From Cognataquiflexum gelatinilyticum (lineage in GTDB: Bacteria > Bacteroidota > Bacteroidia > Cytophagales > Cyclobacteriaceae), in contig NZ_JANAEZ010000002.1 in NCBI RefSeq assembly GCF_024813435.1, positions 434,001-498,000 on the forward strand: 64,000 nt of DNA. The letters run 5' to 3'. Below the pieces are notes generated by a model. That model saw only the letters and a list, made by a program, of their open reading frames with translations. It did not search any database and was not told the DNA's origin. How positions within the stretch are numbered: position 1 is the first letter of the stretch; each line of letters opens with the position of its first letter. Position numbers and translations under genes: made by a program. Below, piece by piece: positions 24,187 through 33,200 of this stretch.

Positions 24187-25443
24187 TTAGTCAATAAACC
24201 CAACTCCTACCGTATCATAACTTCCTTCGTCGATCAGGATAAACCTGCCGTTGGATTTGTTGTCATGGTAAGTGTCAAAGTGGATAGGCTTACTCAACCT
24301 GAAGTTCACCTTTCCGATGTCATTAAGCTTGAGTTGGGAGGCGGGTACTTCACCCGAGAAATCCGTGTGGATCACCGATTCGATGCTCTCAACCTTTGCC
24401 AAAACCCTGTTGATGCCATGCTGAAGGGTATATTTATCTCCCACTTTCAAAGGCTTGGAATTGACCTGGCATATAGTGGCAGTGATCTGCTTTTCTGATT
24501 TTGGCAGTTCAGAAGATTTCACCAACATGTCACCGCGGCTGATGTTGACTTCATTTTCCAAGGTGATCGTGATGGAAGCGCCGGGCAATGCCTCAGAATA
24601 TTCCTGGTCAAAGAAATGGATGGTTTTGATTTTGGATTCGGTGAAGGAAGGCAATACCGTCACTTCGTCGCCCACCTTAAGGCTTCCGCCATAAAGTTTG
24701 CCGGAAAATCCCCTGAAATCATGGAAAGCTTCCGTCCTAGGTCTAGTGACATATTGGATCGGAAATCTTGCCACCGTGCTTTCATGTAAATCCGATGGTT
24801 CCAATACTTCAAGATGGTCTAAAAGTGTATTTCCGACATACCATGGCATGAGTTCCGAATGCTTCGCAATATTTTCTCCTTTCAATGCTGAGATAGGAAT
24901 GAAAGTGATCTGATCTGTTTTGAAGTCACTTTTTTCTACCAAAACTTCAAAGTCAGCTTTGATTTTAAGGAAAATATCTTCGTCGTAATTGACAAGATCC
25001 ATTTTGTTGACTGCCACAACCACATGTCCGAGACGGAGGAGGTTGCTGATGAAGAAATGCCTGTTTGTCTGCTCAATCACACCTTTTCTAGCATCAATCA
25101 AAATGATCGCGACCTGCGAAGTGGAGGCTCCTGTCACCATATTTCTGGTATACTCCACGTGTCCGGGAGTATCTGCAATGACAAAATTGGTCTTTGCGGT
25201 ATTGAAATAAATATGTGCCACATCGATGGTAATGCCCTGCTCGCGCTCTGCAATCAAGCCATCGGTAGCCAAAGAAAAATCAAGGTAATCAAAACCACGT
25301 TGACGGCTGGTTTTTTCGATTGCTTCCAGTTTATCAGTAGTCAGGGATTTGGTGTCATACAAAAGCCTTCCGATCAGGGTGCTTTTGCCATCATCCACCG
25401 AACCTGCTGTTGCGATTTTTATAAGTTTTCTATTGTGTGTCAT
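24187..25443 (-). CDS. cysN: Sulfate adenylyltransferase subunit 1 (GTPase)
   Basis: 418-residue EF-Tu-like GTPase that drives APS synthesis with CysD. The G1 motif GSVDDGKST, the G2 region EREQGITIDVAH, G3 DTPGH and G4 NKMD are all present, followed by the beta-barrel domains (RTEAFHDFRGFSGKLYGG). There is no C-terminal APS kinase domain (CysC), consistent with a pathway through APS rather than PAPS. It lies 105 bases after cysD and 121 bases before the sulfite reductase gene; both gaps carry GAGACNTGAGAC-like simple repeats. Confidence 0.95.
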   Translation of the reverse strand: MTHNRKLIKIATAGSVDDGKSTLIGRLLYDTKSLTTDKLEAIEKTSRQRGFDYLDFSLATDGLIAEREQGITIDVAHIYFNTAKTNFVIADTPGHVEYTRNMVTGASTSQVAIILIDARKGVIEQTNRHFFISNLLRLGHVVVAVNKMDLVNYDEDIFLKIKADFEVLVEKSDFKTDQITFIPISALKGENIAKHSELMPWYVGNTLLDHLEVLEPSDLHESTVARFPIQYVTRPRTEAFHDFRGFSGKLYGGSLKVGDEVTVLPSFTESKIKTIHFFDQEYSEALPGASITITLENEVNISRGDMLVKSSELPKSEKQITATICQVNSKPLKVGDKYTLQHGINRVLAKVESIESVIHTDFSGEVPASQLKLNDIGKVNFRLSKPIHFDTYHDNKSNGRFILIDEGSYDTVGVGFID

Positions 25444-25548
25444 GGGAAAATGGTAAATGAGTTAATGGTTATTGGTCCTCGGACAACTGACGACGGACTA
25501 TGGCTGAATCTAATTTTTTGACCAATCTGTCTCACGTCTCATGTCTCT

Positions 25549-26448
25549 TTAAAAATAGCCGACTTTCTTTCTGCTTTCCATGGCTGCTTCTGAGCGTTTG
25601 TCGTCGATCCTTGCGCCCCGCTCGGAGATGGTCGAATCCCTGATTTCTGCTACCACTGCATCCAAAGTGTCTGCATCCGAAAGTACAGCTGCAGTACAGG
25701 TCATGTCGCCGACAGTCCTGAATCGGACCATTTTCTCAAATACTTCCTCGTGGGATTCCCTGTACACATGCTCGTTGGCTGTCCAAACCATGCCGTCGCG
25801 GAAGAAAACTTCCCTTTTGTGCGCGAAATAGATGGAAGGAATCGCGATGTTTTCAGTTTTGATATATTCCCAGACATCGAGTTCAGTCCAGTTAGAAATC
25901 GGGAATACCCGCACGTTTTGTCCTTGATGAATCCGGCCGTTAAGCATGTCGAATAACTCGGGCCGCTGGTTTTTTTCATCCCACTGACCAAAATCATCTC
26001 TGACAGAAAAGACCCTTTCTTTGGCCCTTGCTTTTTCTTCATCCCTTCTCGCACCTCCGATACAGGCGTCAAATTTGAATTCTTCGATGGCATCCAAAAG
26101 GGTAGTGGTCTGAAGGGTATTTCTGCTGGCATACCTTCCTCTTTCTTCGGTGACTTTCCCTTGGTTGATGCTGTCCTGCACGTTGCGAACGATCAGTTCA
26201 AGACCCAATTCGGCGACCAATTGGTCACGGAACTCGATGGTCTCCGGGAAATTATGTCCTGTGTCAATGTGCAGCAAAGGGAAAGGAATCCTCGCCGGGT
26301 AAAATGCCTTTTGGGCCAATCTGACCAAGGTGATAGAATCTTTTCCTCCCGAAAAAAGCAGAACAGGTCTTTCAAACTGCGCCGCCACTTCCCTCAGGAT
26401 ATGGATCGATTCTGCTTCTTTGGGATTAGGTATTAATAGGTTAGACAT
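25549..26448 (-). CDS. cysD: Sulfate adenylyltransferase subunit 2
   Basis: 299-residue PP-loop ATP pyrophosphatase that activates sulfate to APS together with CysN. The PP-loop LLFSGGKDSITLVRLA, the HIDTGHNFPETIEFRD segment and the C-terminal GDMTCTAAVLSDADTLD and RISERGARIDDK-like region are as in E. coli CysD, and the length is normal. The gene is 46 bases downstream of cysH and upstream of cysN in the same orientation. Confidence 0.96.
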   Translation of the reverse strand: MSNLLIPNPKEAESIHILREVAAQFERPVLLFSGGKDSITLVRLAQKAFYPARIPFPLLHIDTGHNFPETIEFRDQLVAELGLELIVRNVQDSINQGKVTEERGRYASRNTLQTTTLLDAIEEFKFDACIGGARRDEEKARAKERVFSVRDDFGQWDEKNQRPELFDMLNGRIHQGQNVRVFPISNWTELDVWEYIKTENIAIPSIYFAHKREVFFRDGMVWTANEHVYRESHEEVFEKMVRFRTVGDMTCTAAVLSDADTLDAVVAEIRDSTISERGARIDDKRSEAAMESRKKVGYF

Positions 26449-26494
26449 GTCTTTTACTTTTGTTTCTCAAATCTTTTTTCTCGAATCTCGCTTC

Positions 26495-27199
26495 TCATCT
26501 AGCGTGTAGTCCACATTCCTTTTTGGAATCTTCCCACCACCATCTCCCTGCACGGGCATCTTCTCCGGGCATGATTGCCCGGGTACAAGGGGCACAGCCG
26601 ATACTGACAAAGCCTTTGTCATGGAGCGGGTTGTAGGGAATATTTTTTTGGTTGATATAGGCTATTAATTCTTCATATGTCCAATCCAATAGTGGGTTGA
26701 ACTTGATGATCTGATTGGCTTCGTCCCATTCGATTTTTTTCATATCGCTTCGATTGGCACTTTGTTCTGCCCTCAATCCGGTTACCCAAACACTGTTTCC
26801 TTTCAAAGCCCTTTTCAGGGGTTCAACTTTCCTGACAAAGCAGCAGGATTTCCTGTTATCTACAGACTCGTAAAACCCATTGATTCCCAGTTTTTCCACC
26901 AGATTTTCGACCGTTTCACGTTCCGGGTATAGGACTTTGATTTTGGTGTTGTATTTGGATTCAGTTCTTGCTATCAAGTCAAGTGTCTCTGGAAAAAGTC
27001 TCCCTGTATCCAATGAAAATATATGTATGGGAAGAAAATTGTCGGCGATCATTTGGGTGATAACCTGGTCTTCTTGGCCCAATGAGGTAGAAAAAACCAC
27101 TTTCCCTCTGAAAAGATCAGAAAGAAATGCCAATCCCTCAACTGGAGAAAGGTTGTCGATCTTTTCGCTGAGGTTATGCAAATTCTTTTTTAGGCTCAT
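26495..27199 (-). CDS. cysH: Phosphoadenylyl/adenylyl-sulfate reductase, 4Fe-4S type
   Basis: About 234 residues if it starts at the ATG at 27199 (MSLKKNLHNL); an upstream ATG at 27238 would add 13 residues but overlaps the DUF2061 gene more deeply. PP-loop-type fold with FSTSLGQEDQVIT and FSLDTGRLFPETLDL. The cysteines of APS-type reductases are present: the CC pair in RKSCCFVRK, CAPC in GCAPCTRAI, and the catalytic C-terminal KECGLH. The 4Fe-4S cysteines suggest direct use of APS, which agrees with the absence of an APS kinase gene. Confidence 0.94.
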   Translation of the reverse strand: MSLKKNLHNLSEKIDNLSPVEGLAFLSDLFRGKVVFSTSLGQEDQVITQMIADNFLPIHIFSLDTGRLFPETLDLIARTESKYNTKIKVLYPERETVENLVEKLGINGFYESVDNRKSCCFVRKVEPLKRALKGNSVWVTGLRAEQSANRSDMKKIEWDEANQIIKFNPLLDWTYEELIAYINQKNIPYNPLHDKGFVSIGCAPCTRAIMPGEDARAGRWWWEDSKKECGLHAR

Positions 27200-27446
27200 C
27201 TTTTTCAATTTTTGTTGCACTTTCCCATGCCCTTTCATGAAAGTAGTAGAGAATGATTTTGGTGACCACCTCGATGGATCCTATTGATATCGCCATCACC
27301 AACTGCCCGGTGACAAAAAAAGAGATCACCATGGTATCCAAAGTCCCGACGATTCTCCAGGAAATGGATTTCATAAAGCTCTTGAAATTGGAGTCTTTGC
27401 CCTGTTTGGTTACAAACCACTTTTTGATCGGCTGGTCTAAAATCAT
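27174..27446 (-). CDS. DUF2061 small membrane protein, first gene of the sulfate-assimilation operon
   Basis: 90-residue protein with two hydrophobic stretches (VGTLDTMVISFFVTGQLVMA and SIGSIEVVTKIILYYFH) and the family words SFMKSISWRIVGTLDT and HERAWESA. DUF2061 proteins often lie beside cysteine or sulfate genes, but the role is not known; a part in sulfate or sulfite handling at the membrane is only inferred. Its 3' end overlaps the chosen cysH start by 26 bases, so the two are surely co-translated. A candidate -7 box and an inverted repeat lie upstream at 27471-27501. Confidence 0.9.
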   Translation of the reverse strand: MILDQPIKKWFVTKQGKDSNFKSFMKSISWRIVGTLDTMVISFFVTGQLVMAISIGSIEVVTKIILYYFHERAWESATKIEKDEPKKEFA

Positions 27447-27470
27447 ATAGTTAACATTATAACACTTTTA

Positions 27471-27501
27471 CAAAAGTATATAAAGTCTATAAATATTATA
27501 G
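27471..27501 (-). promoter_or_regulatory. Candidate promoter and Rrf2-type operator of the sulfate-assimilation operon
   Basis: The minus strand has TACTTTTG (27478-27471), matching the Bacteroidota -7 consensus TAnnTTTG, 25 bases before the DUF2061 ATG. Immediately upstream, CTATAA-ATA-TTATAG (27487-27501) is an inverted repeat with 6-base arms placed over the expected -33 region, where a repressor would block polymerase. The rrf2 gene ends 20 bases further upstream. Confidence 0.55.
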
Positions 27502-27520
27502 GGTATTAGGGTAAAAAATT

Positions 27521-27937
27521 TTATTCTTTGTCCAAAATGTCAGCCAATGACTTGTTTTCCAACACATTGAGCATCTCGTCGCGAACCTGGATCATGACTT
27601 TATTGAGCCCGCAAAGTGCTTCGCTTTTGCATTCCACACATGGTTCGTAATAATTGAGACTAACACAGGGCAGCAGGGCAATAGGGCCGTCCAGTAGGCG
27701 GATGACTTTAGAAAGGGCAATTTCTTTGGGGTCTTTGATCAAATAATATCCTCCGCCCTTACCTTTTTTGCTTCCGAGTATGCCTGCTTTCCTAAGTTCC
27801 AGGAGGATGTTTTCCAAAAATTTATGTGAGATGCCATACTCTTCAGAAATATCCTGGATCAGCACGGTTTTTTGGTCACGGTGCTTGCCAAGGTAAGTCA
27901 GGGCGTGAAAAGCATATTTGGTTTTTTTGGAGAGCAT
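27521..27937 (-). CDS. Rrf2 family transcriptional regulator
   Basis: 138-residue winged-helix regulator of the IscR/CymR group. The N-terminus MLSKKTKYAFHALTYLGKH, the recognition region ISHKFLENILLELRKAGIL and the wing GSKKGKGGGYYL are typical. Four cysteines follow in the pattern C-x8-C-x2-C-x5-C (PCVSLNYYEPCVECKSEALC), suitable for an Fe-S cluster or thiol sensing. It is directly upstream of and co-directional with the cys operon, so control of sulfate assimilation in response to sulfide, cysteine or Fe-S status is likely. A TATTTTTG box (27950-27943) lies only five bases before its ATG, hinting at a very short leader. Confidence 0.93.
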   Translation of the reverse strand: MLSKKTKYAFHALTYLGKHRDQKTVLIQDISEEYGISHKFLENILLELRKAGILGSKKGKGGGYYLIKDPKEIALSKVIRLLDGPIALLPCVSLNYYEPCVECKSEALCGLNKVMIQVRDEMLNVLENKSLADILDKE

Positions 27938-28168
27938 GGATACAAAAATAAGGGAAAAAACGAAAATGGCTACATGACCAAGGCCTTATCGAAAAGGGGT
28001 ATTCTGATTGCAATGAATTGCATTGATTTTTTACAACCAAATATTCACAAACTCCGTACCTGCATCTTGGTCCTGCAAAGGGACATTCACGACCATCCGT
28101 TGCTACTTTCTTGGATTTGCATTAAGTTGCAATCTTGAATGCACCTGTACCAACCTGAATGGGTTATT

Positions 28169-29791
28169 ATGAAGAAGCTATCATATTCATTTTTATTTTT
28201 CCTGGTTATCTTCTTCCACGGGGGCAAGTCTTTTTCACAAAATATCATCAAACTTGATAGCCTGCAGTTGGCACTGAAACGTGCCGGTTCAGATACTGCA
28301 AAATTCAACACCTTGATGCAGCTTTCTAATCTCTATAATGGTACCGATTACTTGAAGGCGTTGGAATTTGCACGTGAAGCAAAAGAATTTGCCATTGAAA
28401 AAAAACTCAAGAAAAAAGAGTTGTTGGCAGAAACAACCATCGGAAATGTAGCCATAAGCCAAGGAAATTATAAAATAGCGGCTACCCACTATTTTAATGT
28501 TCTAAAAGCCTACGAGGAAATTCAGGATACCTCAGGCATTATTTCGCTCAACAACAATCTCGGCGCTGCCTATGACCGAATGGGTGAATTTGACAAAGCG
28601 CTTGCAAGTTTTTTTAAAGCACAAGAATACCTGAATGCTTCCAATAATGGTGAAAACAAAAAATTGGTCCTTCCTTCTATCTATAACAATATAGGGAACA
28701 TTTACCAAACCAAAGGAGACCCTAATTCAGCTTTGACTTACTATGAAAAAGCACTTGACCTCGCCCTTCAGGTACCCAAACTCAAAGCCCAGGGCATTGC
28801 CTACAATAATATCGGAAAACTCTATTTCAATGAATTGAATCAGCCCGAGAAAGGATTGGAATATTTGACAAAGGGACTGGCTTTCAGAGAAGAAATAGGT
28901 GATTTGGGAGAAGTGGCAAGGTCTCTCGTCATCCTGAGTAATTTTCACTTTCAGCAAAAGGAATATGCAAAAGGAAAACAATACGCCCAAAGGGCACTCG
29001 AAATCGGTGAAAAAATAGGTTCTCTGGACATTCAAAGTTCAGCATTTGGCCGCCTTTCAGAAATTGCAGAAGCAAATGGTGATTTTCAGACCGCCTTGGT
29101 TGCATTCCGTAAATCAAAAGAATTTAACGACAGCATTATCAACCAGCAGGCAAGTCGGGAGATCACCCGTCTCCAACTGCAATATGATTTTGAAAAAGAA
29201 GAAAAAATTCGGTCAGAAGAAGCCAGTCAAACCCGCTTCAAATATCTTCTTACCATTACGGCACTATCGGTTGGGCTGATTTTAGCGGTATTGATCACCT
29301 TTATCATCCGGTCCAAAGCCCGTCAGACAGAAATGAACCAAAAAAACCTGGCTTTGGATGTTGAGATCAAGAATAAGGAACTCACGACCAATGTCATGTA
29401 CCTGATCCGCAAAAATGAACTGATCAACAACGTCGCTGAGCGTTTATTGAAGCTTCAGCGTCGTGTTCTTCCCGAAAACCAAAAAGTGTTTCAGGAGATA
29501 ATTTTGGATCTTCAGCGAGAAGCAGACAATGATTCATGGAAGGAATTTGAACTCCGGTTCAATCAGGTGCACAGTGAGTTTTATACCACGCTGCGCAAAC
29601 TTTATCCTGATCTTTCTCCTGCAGACGAGAAGCTCTGCGCTTTCCTGAGGCTTAATATGAGCTCTAAAGAAATTGCTGCAGTAAGTCAGCAAAGCATCAA
29701 AAGTGTGGAAGTGGCTAGGGCCAGGCTGCGCAAAAAACTGAATCTTACCAATACCAATTCCAATTTGGTATCCCATTTGGCCAATTTATAG
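28169..29791 (+). CDS. TPR-repeat membrane sensor with C-terminal HTH (LuxR-like) domain
   Basis: About 540 residues if it starts at MKKLSYSF (28169), which gives a proper signal sequence; ten more residues are possible upstream. About five or six TPR repeats follow (NNNLGAAYDRMGEFDKALAS, NNIGNIYQTKGDPNSALTYY), then one membrane helix (ITALSVGLILAVLITFIIRS), a coiled coil, and a C-terminal helix-turn-helix (MSSKEIAAVSQQSIKSVEVA). This TPR-TM-HTH plan is common in Bacteroidota and suggests a one-component regulator with extracytoplasmic TPRs. The target is unknown; the large protease downstream on the same strand is a candidate. A TGCAAT-GA-ATTGCA dyad lies at 28009-28022. Confidence 0.9.
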   Translation: MKKLSYSFLFFLVIFFHGGKSFSQNIIKLDSLQLALKRAGSDTAKFNTLMQLSNLYNGTDYLKALEFAREAKEFAIEKKLKKKELLAETTIGNVAISQGNYKIAATHYFNVLKAYEEIQDTSGIISLNNNLGAAYDRMGEFDKALASFFKAQEYLNASNNGENKKLVLPSIYNNIGNIYQTKGDPNSALTYYEKALDLALQVPKLKAQGIAYNNIGKLYFNELNQPEKGLEYLTKGLAFREEIGDLGEVARSLVILSNFHFQQKEYAKGKQYAQRALEIGEKIGSLDIQSSAFGRLSEIAEANGDFQTALVAFRKSKEFNDSIINQQASREITRLQLQYDFEKEEKIRSEEASQTRFKYLLTITALSVGLILAVLITFIIRSKARQTEMNQKNLALDVEIKNKELTTNVMYLIRKNELINNVAERLLKLQRRVLPENQKVFQEIILDLQREADNDSWKEFELRFNQVHSEFYTTLRKLYPDLSPADEKLCAFLRLNMSSKEIAAVSQQSIKSVEVARARLRKKLNLTNTNSNLVSHLANL

Positions 29792-30024
29792 CAGGTTAAA
29801 AGCGATTATTTTTCCTATGGAAGATTTGTTTCTATTTTTTTTCAATACACTGAAATACAAATATTTATATTTTTTTGCTAAGGTGATGTTAAGGTTATTT
29901 TAACTGTTTTCGGTATTAATTCTAAGGTTTATTTTTTTCTGGTAGTAGTTATTCAAAGGTCCAATAATTTTTTGCTGTCCTAATCCAAACTTTCTTTAAC
30001 CACCAAAAATAAAGGAAGGTCCTT

Positions 30025-30180
30025 ATGGAAGAAAAGAGCCCAAATGAAGAATTGATTGACCAACTGATCAAAAAAAGAAAGCTTGAGATTGATGCCTTTG
30101 TGAAGCTTCTCCATGCGATCAAGGATAAAAATCCTGCTATTCCCCAACCTGAAAAGGCCACAATTAAATCTAAAAAATAA
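30025..30180 (+). CDS. 51-residue small ORF upstream of the giant protease
   Basis: ATG at 30025 preceded by AAGGAAGG as a good ribosome binding site, stop at 30180. The product is hydrophilic and helical: MEEKSPNEELIDQLIKKRKL, then EIDAFVKLLHAIKDK, then a Pro/Lys-rich tail. It has no signal peptide, so it is cytosolic. It is not recognised. It lies 104 bases before the S8 protease and on the same strand, so it may be co-transcribed with it. Confidence 0.6.
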   Translation: MEEKSPNEELIDQLIKKRKLEIDAFVKLLHAIKDKNPAIPQPEKATIKSKK

Positions 30181-30183
30181 ACC

Positions 30184-30261
30184 ATGATTGGATTGGGAAA
30201 TGTAGCGAATGCTGTTGGGGTTCCGTCCTCTCAGAATGTTTTAAAACCCAGATTTCAATAA
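30184..30261 (+). CDS. Possible 25-residue ORF after the 51-residue gene
   Basis: ATG three bases after the previous stop, reading MIGLGNVANAVGVPSSQNVL and five more residues to a TAA at 30261. It could be translated by coupling, but no independent ribosome binding site or family is recognised. Confidence 0.25.
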   Translation: MIGLGNVANAVGVPSSQNVLKPRFQ

Positions 30262-30284
30262 ATACTAATTCAAAACACAGCACT

Positions 30285-33200
30285 ATGAATAAATCTCTAC
30301 TAATGGGCAGGAGCCTGGTTTTGATTACTCTGATTATTGTTTTTTGCTCGATCACAGCGATCGCGCAGTCACAATTTGACAAAGGAATCAAAAAAGGTAT
30401 GGTGAAGGTGAAATTTACTCCCACCACTACCGCACCGCTTCCCCAGAGCAAAGTAAACGCAAGGAACAACAGACTGACAACCGGGATGGCTACCTTTGAT
30501 GCTGCGGCCAATTCAGTACAGGCGCATACCATGTACCGGATGTTTCCATACGATGCCAAAAATGAGCAGAAGCTTAGAAAACATGGTCTGCATCTTTGGT
30601 ATATCATTGAAATAGATGAAAGTGTAGACCCTAAGTCAGCCGCAGGACAATTCAAGCAGCTTGGGGAAGTTGCTGTTGCAGAAGTTGAGCATGAGAAGGT
30701 CTTGGCGCCTTATGCTGTAAAGCAACATACACTTGGAGCGAGTACTTTTTCCGCTATGCCTTTTAACGATCCTCTTTTGGTGGACCAATGGCACTACAAT
30801 AATGCACTACAAACAGGTACAGACGATGCCGATATCAACCTTTTTGAAGCTTGGGAAAAAACCACCGGCTCAAATAACATCATCGTAGCTGTCCACGATG
30901 AAGGAGTGGATGTTAACCACGCAGATTTAAAGCAAAATATCTGGGTAAATCAGGCAGAGCTCAACGGACAGCTCGGAGTCGATGATGATAACAATGGCTA
31001 TATAGATGACCTCAATGGTTACAATTTTGCCAAAAACAAGGCAGCTATAGATCCACAATACCATGGTACTCACGTAGCAGGTACGATTGCCGCTGTCAAT
31101 AATAATGGGATTGGTGTTGCCGGCGTAGCAGGGGGAAATGGAACAGGCAACGGTGTCAAAATCATGTCACTTCAGATTCTTGGAGGATCAGGTTCCATTG
31201 AGCGGTCTTATGTTTACGCTGCCGAGAACGGTGCAGTCATTTCCCAAAACAGCTGGGGATATACCAACCCGGGAGGATTTGACCAATCGGTATTGGATGC
31301 CATTAATTACTTTGTAGCTGAAGCGGGGGATTTTCCTGGCAGCCCTATGAAAGGTGGAATTGTGATTTTTGCAGCAGGCAATTACAACTGGGATGGGGAA
31401 TGGTATCCTGGATATTTTTCAAGTACGATTGCAGTCACAGCATTGGGGCCGGAATGGAAGAAAACATCCTACTCAAACTTTGGAACCTGGACGGACATAG
31501 CAGCACCGGGAGGAGACTCAGAATATGGTGTAAAATACGGTGTCCTCAGTACGATCCCAGGTGATAAATATGCCTATCTGGATGGGACTTCCATGGCATG
31601 TCCACATGTCTCTGGGATTGCTGCTTTGGCACTTGCCAACAGAACAAAACAACTTACAAATACTGAACTACGGTTGAAATTACTGACCGGGGTAGTAAAT
31701 ATAGATGAGCAAAATCCTGATTACATTGGGAAGTTGGGTTCAGGCGCAGTAAACGCTGAACTTGCGATTAGAAATGACCTCGGAATAGCACCGATGAAAA
31801 TAGGCAACCTGAGCGTAGATGGTATTTCTCAGGAATTCGCCAACCTTTCCTGGACTGTTCCTGTGGATACTGATGATGATGTTCCAACTTCATTCCAATT
31901 GTTTTATCATACTGACAGCATCACGGCAGCGAACCTGACTTCAGCATCCAAAATCACAATACCCAACAAATATGCTGCGGACAGTACCGTTACTTTTGAG
32001 GTAGCAGGACTTTTGGGTCTTACCAAATACTACTTTGCAATCACTTCGACTGACAGGTGGGGAAATACCTCTGAATTGTCCCAAGTGATCAATGCGACTA
32101 CCAATGAAGGTCCGAAAATCAGCCTTGATGCAGAAAGCCAGGAAATAAATCTTTCCATTGATGCTTCCAACAGCACTTCAGCAAGTCATAACCTTACGAT
32201 TTCTAATGGAGCAGCAGGTATTTTGAGATGGAATCACCTCATGCGTCATCGGAATACCGCCCTTTCCTACAACAGTGGCAGACTCAATTATCCTATAAGT
32301 GGCAGAACCAAATCCGCAAGGGAAGGAAATATCGGAAGGCAGGTTGTACCAGGCAACCAACTTCAGCTGAGAAGCAATGAAATTACCACGATGGCTTTTA
32401 CGCCGGTCGATAAAGACTATGCTTATTGGCCAACCAATATCATTGGCGATACGGATATTAATTTACCCAACTCCGCTGCTGCAAAGTTTACAGTCGATGA
32501 ACCGCAAGGTTTTAACCTTACCGATGTGCGGATGTACCTCAAGCATGATCCTGTAAAAGGACCTGTGATCATGGAAATATATCAAGGAGACAGTCCTGAA
32601 AAAGAAAACCTTATCTATTCCCAGGAGCATAGCAATTATGACAACAATGAGGCTTTTGCCTACATCAAGCTCAACGAACAGATTTATTTTGAATCAGGAA
32701 GTACATTTTGGATTGTATTCCATGTGCCTTCAGGAAATAAATTCCCATTGGGAATCGGATTTGAAGCGCAGCCTAATTTCTCTGAAAACTGCTTCATGTC
32801 ATTTGATCTAGGAGCCTCTTGGGCACCATTAAACGACTTGCTCGATGCGACTGAGTTTGCTTGGTCATTGACTGCTAGTAGCTACAATGAGCATTTGGGG
32901 ACCTACCTTCACCTTGAGCCCGGATCAGGAGATGTCAACGGTTTTGAAAACAGTGCCGTGACATTGACAGCAGATGCTTCGACACTTATCAACGGCGATT
33001 ATGCAGCCAATCTGATCATTACATCCAACGACGCAGCCAACAGAGAATTGAGGATTCCAGTTAACCTATTAGTCAGCGGACATCAGCCAAAATTGAAGCA
33101 TGTCAATATCGTTGATTACGGAAGTGTGTTTATGGGCGATTCAAAAAGCTTTGAAGTGGTTTTGGAAAATATCGGCTATGGCAATTTCAATGACCCGGTA

